A stretch of DNA of 64,000 nt from JBCCXL01 sp039191605 (lineage in GTDB: Bacteria > Acidobacteriota > Thermoanaerobaculia > Multivoradales > JAHZIX01). Position numbers and translations under genes: made by a program. The stretch covers positions 105,049 to 169,048 of the forward strand of contig JBCCXL010000015.1 of NCBI GenBank assembly GCA_039191605.1, read 5' to 3'. Below the pieces are notes generated by a model. The model worked only from the letters and a program-made list of their open reading frames with translations. It was not told the DNA's origin and made no database searches. This document shows positions 34,544 to 45,800 of this stretch, piece after piece (positions within the stretch are counted from its first letter, which is position 1; the number at the start of each line of letters is the position of its first letter).

Positions 34544-36814
34544 ATGATTTCGAAGATTCAGGCCGGCATGGCGGATTGGAGCCTCGGTCGACGTATTCGA
34601 GCGATGTTTTTCCTCGCGTTGGTGGGCTTTGCCATCGTCTTGGTGAGCAACGTGGTCTCCTACATGTTGGAGTCCCGGCTGGCGCAAGACATCACGAACG
34701 GTGAGGTACCGGCCTTCAGTCTCAGTCGAGACATGTTAGAGACTCAGAAGTCCGTTGGGCGAGCCTTTGATCTCGCGGTTTTTCTGCTGGATGCCAATTA
34801 CATCGGTGGCGACGCCGAGAGATTGCTGATCAGCGAACCCCTGGGGACAGTCTCCAGCGACGAGGATCGACAGCGTATCGAGGCGGCGATTCGGTTGCAG
34901 GATGGAGCCAGCGGGCTGTTGCCAGAGCTTGCAGACGCCCCCTCTGGAGCCTCGGCTGCAAACTTGGTAGATCTCGATGCAGGGCGCTTGGTGCTTGATG
35001 AAGCTACCGGGACAGTGGTGGTCCAGCGCCAGGAGAAGAGCGCTGACGACTACGCGAATGAATTCCGTGAGCTGCTAGCGCAGGCTCGGGCCCTGCCTCA
35101 GCTAGCGGAGGACGTGGATCTAGACCAGGTCGAGGAGGGGTTCGAGCGCTACTTCGAGTACGCGAGGCAGGCAATGACGGTATTTGTTGAGAGCATGGAG
35201 GCGCTCGACGAAGTAGATGAAGATGATGACGGCAGTGAGTCGGATCGACTGTTTGACAAGCTAGAGGAGAATCAGAACGTGCTGCGGGAAGCTCGCTTGG
35301 CAGAGCGGGAGCTTCAGCAAGCCCTCAATCAGCTGCTGGAGGAGCAGTCCCGGGATATGGAGGAGGCTTTCGCCGTTGCCTCGTCTCGCCGCACGGCGTC
35401 GATCGTGATCATCCTGGTGATCACCGCCATCGTGCTGTTGATCATCTGGCTCCTCTCGGTGCGCATCAGCCGCTTTGTGGTGGGCTCAGTGGAGCAGGCG
35501 GCGGAAGTGGCGGATCGACTCTCTCAGGGAGACATGAGCTCCCAGATCACGGTGACCACCAACGATGAAATCGGTCAGCTGCTGATTTCCATGCAGCGGA
35601 TGCTGGATTACCTCCACGAGGCCGAAGGAGTCGCCAAGGGCATCGCCGAGGGCGACCTGACGGTGGAAGTGACGCCGCGCTCGGAGAACGACAGCTTCGG
35701 CGTCGCCTTCACCGGCATGATCGAGAATCTGCGCACCATGATCGGCGACGTCAAGGAGGCTTCGTCCCAGGTGGCGACCTCGGCGGACGAGATCTCCGCC
35801 TCTTCGGTGCAGATCACCGGCGGCGCCAAGAGCCAGTCCACCTCCACCGAAGAGACCTCCGCCACCATGGTGGAGATGGCGGCCCAGATCGATTCCGTGG
35901 CCCAGAGCTCCGCGGCCCTCGCCGCCAACGTGGATCAGACCTCGGCGTCGATTCAGGAGATGGGTGTTTCCATCGAAGAGGTGGCCCGCAACGCCGAAGA
36001 GCTGCTCACCTCGGTGGAGGAGACTTCGGCGACGATCGAAGAGATGACCGCGTCCATCAGCTCCATCGAGGCCAAGGTCAAGGTGGTCAACGAGGTGTCG
36101 AGGAAGGCGACGGATCTCGCCACCGACGGCGGTCAGGAGCTCTCTCAGGTGATCCGCGGCATCGGCGACTCGTCGAAGGACATCGGCAAGATCGTGCGCA
36201 TCATCGAGGACATCGCCGACCAGACCAACCTGCTGGCCCTCAACGCCGCCATCGAGGCGGCCCACGCCGGCGAGGCGGGCAAGGGCTTCGCGGTGGTGGC
36301 GGAGGAGGTCAAGCGCCTCGCCGAGCGCTCGGTGAACTCCACCCGCGAGATCTCCGGCTTCGTGGAGCGGGTGCAGGGGGATACCGATCAGGCAGTGGAC
36401 ATGACCCGCAAGATCCTCGAGAACATCATCGATTCGGTGACCAAGACCACCGATCTGGTTTCCGAGGTGTATACCGCGACTCAGGAACAGAGCAGCGGCG
36501 CCAATCAGATCGTTCAGACCTCGATGAACATGCAGAACGTCACCCGTCAGCTGGCCTACGCCGCCAAGGAGCAGGCCAACGGGGCCGGCGAGATCATGAA
36601 GTCCGTGGACATCATGAATCGCATGACCCAGCAGGTAGCGGACGGCAGCCGCGAGCAAAAACAGGGTGGAGATCTAGTGGTCAAGGCGGTGGAGAAGATC
36701 GCCCAGGTGGCGCAGCAGAACCTCACCTCCGCCGAACAGCTCTCGTCGGCGACCCTGGCCCTAGCCAACGAGGCGGACCGCCTCCAGCGCATGGCTCAGG
36801 TCTTCAAGATCTAA
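34544..36814 (+). CDS. Methyl-accepting chemotaxis protein
   Basis: 756 residues from ATG 34544, with AGGAG 7 bases upstream; the TTG at 34517 is less likely. TM1 about 18-42, a periplasmic helical domain to about 283, TM2 about 284-308, HAMP about 310-365, and a long methyl-accepting coiled coil with the hairpin tip DQTNLLALNAAIEAAHAGEAGKGFAVVAEEVKRLAERS (about 555-595). The tip is complete, so it should bind CheA/CheW, though no che genes are in the window. The sensor half is duplicated in the 33073 gene. Downstream, the NRPS gene starts after 16 bp, so the two may be co-transcribed. Confidence 0.94.
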   Translation: MISKIQAGMADWSLGRRIRAMFFLALVGFAIVLVSNVVSYMLESRLAQDITNGEVPAFSLSRDMLETQKSVGRAFDLAVFLLDANYIGGDAERLLISEPLGTVSSDEDRQRIEAAIRLQDGASGLLPELADAPSGASAANLVDLDAGRLVLDEATGTVVVQRQEKSADDYANEFRELLAQARALPQLAEDVDLDQVEEGFERYFEYARQAMTVFVESMEALDEVDEDDDGSESDRLFDKLEENQNVLREARLAERELQQALNQLLEEQSRDMEEAFAVASSRRTASIVIILVITAIVLLIIWLLSVRISRFVVGSVEQAAEVADRLSQGDMSSQITVTTNDEIGQLLISMQRMLDYLHEAEGVAKGIAEGDLTVEVTPRSENDSFGVAFTGMIENLRTMIGDVKEASSQVATSADEISASSVQITGGAKSQSTSTEETSATMVEMAAQIDSVAQSSAALAANVDQTSASIQEMGVSIEEVARNAEELLTSVEETSATIEEMTASISSIEAKVKVVNEVSRKATDLATDGGQELSQVIRGIGDSSKDIGKIVRIIEDIADQTNLLALNAAIEAAHAGEAGKGFAVVAEEVKRLAERSVNSTREISGFVERVQGDTDQAVDMTRKILENIIDSVTKTTDLVSEVYTATQEQSSGANQIVQTSMNMQNVTRQLAYAAKEQANGAGEIMKSVDIMNRMTQQVADGSREQKQGGDLVVKAVEKIAQVAQQNLTSAEQLSSATLALANEADRLQRMAQVFKI

Positions 36815-36830
36815 GGGTTCGGAAGGGGCG

Positions 36831-39800
36831 ATGAGCTCCCTCAGGCCTGGCCCGGGCTCCGCTAGCTCAACGCTAGTAGAGCTTTCCATGGAGCGCGCCC
36901 AGCTCCACCCGGAGCGCGTGGCCTTCCGCGTGCGGGAGGGCTCCGGCCAGGAGAGCGTCCTCACCTTCGGGGATCTGGATGTGCGCGCCAGCGCCCTGGC
37001 GGCGCGGCTGGTAGAGCAGGGGCTGAGCGGCGAGCGAGTATTGCTGCTGCTGCCCACGGGGGTGGACTACATCGCGGCCTTCTTCGCCTGTCTCTATGCC
37101 GGAGCGGTGGCGGTTCCGGTGTATCCGCCGCGGGTCAACCGGCACCTGGAGCGCCTGGAGACGGTGCTGGCGGATTGCGAGGCGGCGGCGGCCCTGACCC
37201 ATCGCGCCGGTCGCTCCGGGGTGGAGCGATTCGAACAGCGCCGGGGGCATCCGGTGGCGGTGCGCTGGCTAGTGTTGGAGGAGCTCCTCGGCCTCTCCGA
37301 AGATGATCTTGCCATGGGCTTCCGCGGCCCCACGGTGCGCTCCGGGGATCTCGCCTTTCTGCAATACACCTCCGGCTCCACCGCCGCGCCCAAGGGGGTG
37401 CGGGTCAGTCATCGCAATCTGTTGCACAACCAGCAGCTGATTCAGGCCGCCTTCGGCACCACCGGGGAGGACGTGGTGGGCTCCTGGCTGCCGCTCTACC
37501 ACGATATGGGGCTGGTGGGAGCGATCCTCCATCCCCTGTGGGCGGGGATCTCCTGCTCGCTGCTCTCGCCGGTGGAGTTCACGCGGGATCCCCGGCGCTG
37601 GCTGGAGCTCATCGGGGAGCACCAGATCACCATCTCCGGGGCGCCGAATTTCGCCTATGACCTCTGCGTGCGGCGCATCGAGGAGGAGCGCCGTAGGGGG
37701 CTGGATCTCTCCAGCTGGCGAGTGGCCTTCAACGGCGCCGAGACGGTACATCCCGAAACCCTGCACCGCTTCGAAGCGGCCTTCCAGCCTCAGGGCTTTC
37801 GCGCTAGCGCTTTCCTGCCCTGCTACGGACTGGCGGAGGCCACTCTTTTGGTCACCGGCGGCCCGGCGGCCCAAGGGCCCCGGATCCGCGCTTTTGACGC
37901 CTCGGACCTGCGCCGAGGGCGCGCGGTGCCGGCTCTAGAGGCTGAGCCCGCCGCTGGTGCGGTTGACGAGAGAAGCTCCGCCCTCGACTTGCCGCCAGCT
38001 GTGCTACCAGCCGCGACGGCGGGGCGAGAATTGGTCTCCTGCGGTCGTCCGGTCCCCGGCTGGCGGCTGCTGGTGGTCGATCCAGAGACCTACAAGCCCC
38101 AGCCGGATGGAGTGGTGGGAGAGCTGTGGCTTGCCGGCCGCTCCGTGGCGGGAGGCTATTGGCGCCGCGATGGCGAGACCCAGGAGGCCTTTTTGGCCTT
38201 CACCGAGGGAGTGGGGGACGGTCCCTTCTTGAGGACCGGAGATCTCGGCTTTATCGCCGGAGGTCAGCTCTACCTGGTCGGGCGTCGCAAGGACCTGGTG
38301 GTGGTGCGCGGCCGGAACCACGATCCCGCGGATCTCGAGGCGACGGCGGCGGCGGCCCATCCCGTGCTGCGGGAGGGGCGCAGCCTCAGCATCGGGGCGG
38401 CCTTCGCCGTCGAGGGGGAGCAGGGGGAGCTGCCGGTGGTGGTGCAGGAGGTGCCCAGGGAATACCGCCGCTGGCCCCAGGGGGTGCTGGAGGAAGTGGT
38501 GGACTCGGTGCGCCGCCGGGTGGTGGAGGACCACGGCCTGGATCTCGCCGCGGTGGCCCTGGTGCAGCCCGGCGGAGTGCCCCGGACCTCCAGCGGCAAG
38601 GTGCGGCGGCAGGCGACCCGCGACGCCTTCGATGCGGGACTCTTGCCGATCCTTCAGCTGTGGCGACCGGCGGCGCCCTCGCTGGAGGGCAAGGAAGGTG
38701 AAGCGACCCTGCCCCTGCCGACGGAGGAAGGGGGCCCGGGAGCCGCTGCTACTGTTTCGGGGGCGCCCCACGATCTTTCGGAAACCGAGGCTTCGGCGGT
38801 GGAGCGCTGGCTGAGGCGAGAGCTCTCCAGCATTCTCGAGCTTCAGCTCTCGCCGGCGGAGCTGGAGCTCTCCGCCGCGGCGGTAGGGCTCGATTCGCTG
38901 CGCGGCCAGCAGCTGTTGCAGAGCATCGCCCAGAGGTTCCACCTGGAGATTTCTCTCCCCCAGCTGCTGGAGATGGAGTCCCTCCGCCAGCTGGTGTACC
39001 GCATCGAGCGAGAGAGCGCCGGCGCCGGGGAGCCGCTGGCGCTGCCGCGGACCGCCGAAGGGCTGCGGGAGCATCCCCTCACCTACGGTCAGGAGGCTCT
39101 CTACTACCTGCACCAGCTGCATCCCCGCAGCTCCGCCGATCACCTGGTGGCGGCGGCCCGGCTGCGGGTATTGCCGCCCCGAGAGAGGGTTTCCGGCGAG
39201 GCATCCTCGGCCACCGAGGCCCAGGGGGCCGTACCGGACAGACCAGCGCAGGAGAGGCTGCTGGGGGCCGTCGCCCGGGCCGTAGAGACCCTGGTGCTGC
39301 GCTATCGCGCTCTTCGGGTGAGCTTCCAGGCGCCCCAGGGTCGACCGGTGCAGCGAGTTCTTCCGATGCCCGCGGCCACCGCCCGCCGCGCCTTTTCGGT
39401 GGTGGATGGGGAGCGACGGGAAGATCTCCCCGCCCTGCTGCGGAGCCTGGCGGAGGAGGCCTTCGATCTCGAGCGCGGCCCCCTGCTGCGGGTCACCCTG
39501 CTGCGCCCTGCGGCCGAGAGCGCCGGGAGCACCGCCCCATCGGCAGGGAGACGCGAGGGGGAAGATGAAGGGGACGTCGTGCTGGTGTTGGTGGTGCACC
39601 ACATCGTCAGCGATCTCATCAGCCTCACCCGCCTGGTGGATGAGCTCCTGGCCCTGGTCAATCATCATCGCGGCCTGGCCCCGCCGCCGACCTCCCCGCC
39701 GGGGCGAGAGATCTTCGACGTTGCTCGCTGGCAGCGCAGCTGGATCGAAAGCCCCCGGGCGCGAAAGCTGCAGCGCTGGTGGGCCCACGCCCTGGAGGCG

Positions 39801-42800
39801 GCGCCGGAGGCCCTCGAGCTGCCCTCCGATCGCCCCCGGCCGCGGCGCCGCAGCTTCCGCGGCGGCGTGCTGGATTCGCGTCTCGAAGAAGGAGCGGTGG
39901 CGGCCCTGGAGCGGGCCGCCGGGCGGCAGGGGGCGACCCTATTCATCGCTTTACAGACGGTATTCCAGGTGGCCGCCGCCCGCTGGAGCGGGCGCGACGA
40001 CTTTCTGCTGGGAACTCTCAGCAGCGGTCGCTCCAACTCCTCTTCAGCAGGGGTGATGGGCTACATGGTGAACCCCCTGCCGCTGGTCGCTCGGGTTCGC
40101 GAGGCGCTGCCGCTGTCCACCCTGATCCAGCAGGTCAAAGCTCAGGTGCTGGGAGTTTTGGAGCACCAGGACTTTCCTTTCCCCCTGCTGGTGGAGCGAC
40201 TTCGGCCTCCCCGGGACGCCGCCCGCTCGCCGATCTTCCAGGTGCTCTTCGCGCTGCAGCGGGCGGATCTGCCGGATGCGGAGGCCGCCGCCGCCGTCGC
40301 CGTAGGGCAGGGAGCCGAAGCCTTCGACCATCACGGTCTCTCGGTGGAGCCGCTGACGGTCCCCAGGAACGCCGCTCAATTCGATCTTTCCCTCTTCATC
40401 GCCCGGGGCAGTCGCGGCGCTCGGCTGCGGATGGAGTACGCGACGGATCTCTATGACGCCACCACCATGCGGCGTTTTCTGGAGTTTTTCTCAGAGCTCG
40501 CCCGGGGCCTCGGCGGTGAGCCCGGAGACGCGGTGGCTCGCTGCTCTGCTCTCGCCCCGGCGCAGCGCCATCAGGTGCTGGTGGAAAGCGATCCGGCTAC
40601 GCCTCGGTGGACTCTGCCGACAGGGAGGGAGGGGACCCTTCTAGGCTGGCTGGAGGACGCTCTGCCTCGCTTCGTAGAGACGACGGCGGTGATCTGGGGG
40701 CAGCCGGGGGAGACGACAGCGTGCAGCCTCGAGGCCCTGCATCAGCGCGCGGATCTCCTCGCCACGGGCCTGAGGGCTTTGGGGGTCGAGGCGGAGAGTC
40801 CGGTGGCCGTCGCGCTGCCCCGCGGAGGCGATCTGCTGCCGGTGCTGCTGGCGGTGTGGAAGGCGGGGGCGGCGTTCCTGCCGCTGGATATCGAGGGCCC
40901 GGCGAGGCGCCGGGAGCGAATTCTGGCGGACGCCCGGGTGCGGGTGGCGATCGGTGACTTGGGCTCCGAAACCGGAGCGGAATCCTCAACGCCGCCAGGA
41001 TCGCCTCGCGAGGTTCGGCCTCGCTGGATTCGGGTGGCGGACCTCGAGGCCCTCGCCGCGGGCGTGCCCAGGCGTCCGCCGGTTCCTCTGCATCCCCAAT
41101 CTTTGGCCTATGTGCTCTACACCTCTGGCTCTACCGGCCAGCCGAAGGGGGTGATGGGCACCCACGGGGCCTTGCTGAACCGGCTGCGGTGGATGCAGGA
41201 CCGCTTCCCGCTGGAGTCTGGGGATCGCGTGCTGCAGAAGACGCCTACGACCTTCGACGTCTGCCTCTGGGAGCTCTTCTGGCCCCTCGCGGTGGGGGCC
41301 TCGGTGGTGATGGCGGCGCCGGGAGAGCAGCGAGACCCCCGCGCCCTGGCGCGATGGGTGGAGAGGGAAGGAATCCGCATTCTGCACTTCGTTCCTTCCC
41401 TGCTCCCGGCCTTCCTCGAGGAGCTGGGAGGGGTCTCCCGGGACCGCTGGCCGCGGTGGATCATTTGCAGTGGGGAAGGGCTGCCGGTGACCCTGGCGCG
41501 GCGGATGGCGGAGACGCTGCCGCAGGTCGGGCTGGCGAACCTCTACGGCCCCACCGAGGCGGCGGTGGACGTCACCGCTCACCTCCTGGGAGCCGTAGCG
41601 GCTCGAGATACTGGCTACCTCAATACTGGCTCCCTCAATACTGGCTCTCTCAATACTGGCTCTCTCAATACAGGGGCTCACGGTACGGTGCCCATCGGGC
41701 GGGCGATCCCGCGGGTGAGGGTTCCGGTGCTCGACGCCTTTGGTCGACCGGTGCCCTTGGGGGTGCCGGGGCAGCTCTACTTAGGCGGCGTGGCCCTCGC
41801 CCGCGGCTATCTCCACCAGCCTCGCCGAACGGCTGAGCTCTTCGTCCCCGATTCGACCCCCAGGGCGGTGGGCCAGCGCCTCTACGCCACCGGCGACCTG
41901 GTGCTGCGGCAGGTGGAGGGCAGCCTGGTCTATCTCCGGCGGCTGGATCAGCAGATCAAGGTTCGGGGAGTTCGCCTCGAGCTGGGGGAAGTGGAGGCGG
42001 CGCTGCTGGAGCATCCCGAGGTGAGCGCGGCGGTCGTGTCCATGAGCTCTGTGGGGCAGCGCAGTGATGAGGAGGCCGCCGGGGATTGGCTGCGGGGAGA
42101 GGCGGATGGGGAGTCCAGCGTGCGCCGCTTTCACGGCGGTGGCGGGCGCAACACTGCCCCTCGCCTCATCGCCTGGGTCGAGGCTGTGGAGGGGCGCGCC
42201 GGCTCCAGCGCTAGTCCCAGCCGGACGGAGCTGCGAGAGTTCCTGCAGCAGCGTTTACCTTCGGCGATGATCCCCGCCTCCATGGTGGTGCTGGGAGCCT
42301 TGCCGAGAACCGCCAGCGGTAAGGTGGATCGCCGCTCTCTGCCGTGGCCGAGGGCGCAGCGGCCCGCCGACGGCGCGCCGTGGGCGGCGCCGGAGACCCC
42401 GCGCCAGCAGGTTCTGGTGGAGGCCTGGAGGAAGGTGTTGGGGGTCGAAGATATCGGCGTCGACGACAACTTCTTCGATCTTGGCGGCGACTCCATCCGC
42501 TCTCTCCAGGTGCGCTCCGCGCTGCATCGGGAAGGCTACGAAGTTGGCCTCGAGGATCAGCTGCGGTGGCAGACTATCCGAGATCTAGCCCCTCATCTCT
42601 CTTCGCTGGCAGAACGGAAAGACGCCGCCGCGGCGGCGTCAGATACCACTGCATCTTCAGCTGAGTCTCCGGATGGACCGTCTCCCCTCATCACCACGGT
42701 CACGCCAGATTCCATGGCTGGCCGAGACTCGGTGTTGACGGTGGTAGAGGGGGAGCTCATCCCCAGCCTTGAGGAAGAGGATGAGCAAGAGAGCGTGGAC

Positions 42801-45800
42801 GACGATCGCCCCTTCGCGATGGTGGCCGAGGAGGATCGCGCCCTGCTGCCGACGGAGGTGGAGGACGCCTATCCCCTGTCTCGCACCCAGGCGGGGGTGA
42901 TCTTCCACAGTCAATTCGACGCCGACGCTCCGATGTATCGCAACATCTTCCTCTGCCGGCTGCGGGGTCCGGTAGACCGGCGCAAGCTGGAGCGCGCGCT
43001 GCAGGTGGCGGTGGATCGCCACCCGATGCTGCGCACCGGCTTCGATCTCGGTCATTTCGGGGAGCCGCTGCAGCTGATCTTTCGCCGCGCCCGGGTGCCG
43101 CTGCGTACTCTCGACCTGCGGTCGCGGGGGGAGTCGGGGCAGGATCGCGAGCTGCAGCGCTGGCTGGCGCGGGAGAAGGACACCGAGCTGGACTGGAGCT
43201 CCCCACCGCTGGTGCGCTTCTTCCTGCTGCGCCTGGGGCCGTCTACTTTCTGTCTGGCCCTGAGCTTCTTCGACGCGGTCCTCGATGGCTGGAGCGCGGC
43301 CTCTCTGGCGGCGGAGATCCTGCGCCGCTACGATCGCTCGCTGGATCGCTTCGCCACCGGCGTAGAGACCCCCGAAGAGCCGCCGCCTTCCCGTCTCTAC
43401 CGAGAGTTCGTCGCCCGGGAACGCAGGGCGATGGGCGATGAGAAAGAGCGCAGCTTCTGGCGGCGCTACCTCGAAGGGGCGGCGGCGATGCCCTTCCCGC
43501 GGTGGGGCAGCGGCGAAGCCGGCGCGCCTCGGATCCACGTGCTCGACGTCGAGATCCCGGGCTCCTGGACGGGGGCCCTGGAAGACCTGGCGCGGCGCAG
43601 CGGAGCGGCGCTCAAGCACGCCCTGTTGGCGGCCCACGGGACGGTGATGGCCCGGCTCTCGGGGCAGCGGGAAGTGGTGGTGGGGCTGGAAGTCAACGCT
43701 CGCCCGGAGGTTCCCGGAGCGGAGCGGGTGCTGGGAATGCACATGAACGTTTTGCCGCTGCGGCTGCGGGGCGCCGGTGGAGACGGAGCTGAGGGCTGGC
43801 AGCGGGCGGTATCCCAAGGCTTCGAGGCCGAGCAGGAGGTGTGGCCCCATCGCCGCATTCCGCTGCGGGAGATTCAGCGGCTGGTGGAGATCCAGGAGCT
43901 CGCCGAGACGGTCTTCAACTTCACCCACTTCCACGTTCTGCGCTCGCTGGATGGTTTGCATCACCTCAAGGTCCTGGATGCCGTCGGTTTCGACCACACC
44001 AGCTTCGCGCTGCGGGCTGACTTCAATCGCCACCCTCGAAGCGGAGATCTGCAGCTTTCGCTGGTGGCCGACCTGCGCCGCATCCCCAGGCCGCAGCTGA
44101 GCTGGGTGGGGGATTGCTACCTGCGGACTCTCGGCGCGATGGTGGCGGATGAATTCCCCCTCGAAGGGCGGCGAGGAGCTTTCGGCGATTCCCTGCTCAC
44201 CGCCGCTCAGCGTCATCAGCTGCTGTTGGAGTGGAACGACACCGCCTGCGATCCAGCAATGTCGCTGGCCGCGGCGGGGAGCGGCTGGCTTCCGGACCTG
44301 CTGCTAGAGCAGGCGCGCAGGGATCCCGCGGCTATCGCCGTGGAGTGGGGGGAGCAGCGATGGAGCTACGGTGAGCTGCTCTTCTGCTCCGTGCGCCTAG
44401 CCCAGTATCTACAGGAAATTGGGGTGGGGCCGGAGGATCCGGTGGCCGTCGCCCTGGAGCCCGGCGCTGAGCGGGTGGTCGTGGTGCTCGCCGTCACCCT
44501 ATGCTCGGCTCCCTTCGTGCCGCTGGATCTCGACCATCCCGCCCAGCGGCTGCTGACCATCCTGGAGGATTGTGGAGCTCAGCTCTTGCTCACCACCTCG
44601 CCGTCCTTCGCCGAGGTCGCCGGGGAGCTCGGGATCTCGGTGAGAACGCCGCGGGTGCCCCCTCTCGGCAAGGAGGAGCGGGCCGCGGCTCTGGCGGCGG
44701 GCTCCTACACCCCGCCGCGGCAGCTTCGAGATCCAAGGCAGGCAGCCTACATCCTCTATACCTCGGGCTCCACCGGGGCGCCCAAGGGAGTGGTGATCCC
44801 CCATCGGGCGGTGGTGAACCTGCTTGCGGTCTTCGCTCGTCTCACCGGTTTCGGCGCCGGGCAGCGCTGGCTGGCCTCCACCACCCTGAGCTTCGACATC
44901 GCGATTCTGGAGCTCTTCCTGCCGCTGGCCACCGGGGGGACGATGGTGATCACCGATTCCGGGCAGGACGGTGAGGTCCTGCGGCGCCGGCTCCAGCAGG
45001 GAGAGATTCAGTGCTTCCAGGCCACCCCCGCGAGCTGGCGACTGCTGCTAGAGGCCGGCTGGAAGGGGGATGCGCAGCTCAAGGCCCTATGCGGCGGAGA
45101 GACCCTGGACCCCACCCTGGCGCAGCAGCTGTGGGTTCGGGTGGAGACGCTGTGGAACGCCTACGGCCCCACCGAGGCGACGGTGTGGTCGACCTTCCAT
45201 CGACTGCCGCTGAAGTCTCAGCAGGAGGGGGAGGACGTGCCCATCGGTCGTCCCCTCGGCAATACCCAGGTGGTGCTGCTGGATGCCCTCGGGCGCCTGG
45301 CGCCGATGGGGGTGGTGGGGGAGATCTGCCTCGGCGGCGTGGGGCTGGCCCGAGGGTATCGAGCCAATCCCCGGCGCAGCGCGGAGGTCTTCGTGCCCTC
45401 GCCGCTGCCGGAGCAGCCCGGTGGTCGCGTCTATCGCACCGGGGACCTCGGCTGGATGGACGCCCAGGGTCGGCTGCACTTTGCCGGACGCCGGGACCAG
45501 CAGATCAAGCTCTCGGGTTTTCGAATCGAGCCGGCGGAGATCGAGGCCCAGCTGCTGGCGCTGCCGGGGATTCAGGGAGCCGCGGTCACCGTGCGCTCTG
45601 TGGGCTCGGGGCGAGAGGCCCTCGTCGCCTATGTGGTGCCTTCGGTGGAGCCGGCGCCGAGCCGCAAGGAGCTGCGCACCCTGCTAGCCCGGCAGCTGCC
45701 CTCGTACATGATTCCCCAGGCCTTCATCACTATGCGCTCGCTGCCCCTGACCCCCAGCGGCAAGATCGATCGCCGAGCGCTCCCGGCTCCGGGGCAGCTG

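Noticed and set aside
35486..36658. Minus-strand His/Gly/Leu-rich frame opposite the chemoreceptor
   Set aside because: Antisense of the signalling coiled coil; composition is an artefact of its codons.
41606..41677. CRISPR-like array
   Set aside because: 15-bp contiguous units without spacers, in frame in a coding sequence.
42657..44216. Minus-strand frame of 519 codons inside the NRPS
   Set aside because: Antisense to a continuous C domain in the 3031-residue NRPS; no recognisable motif.
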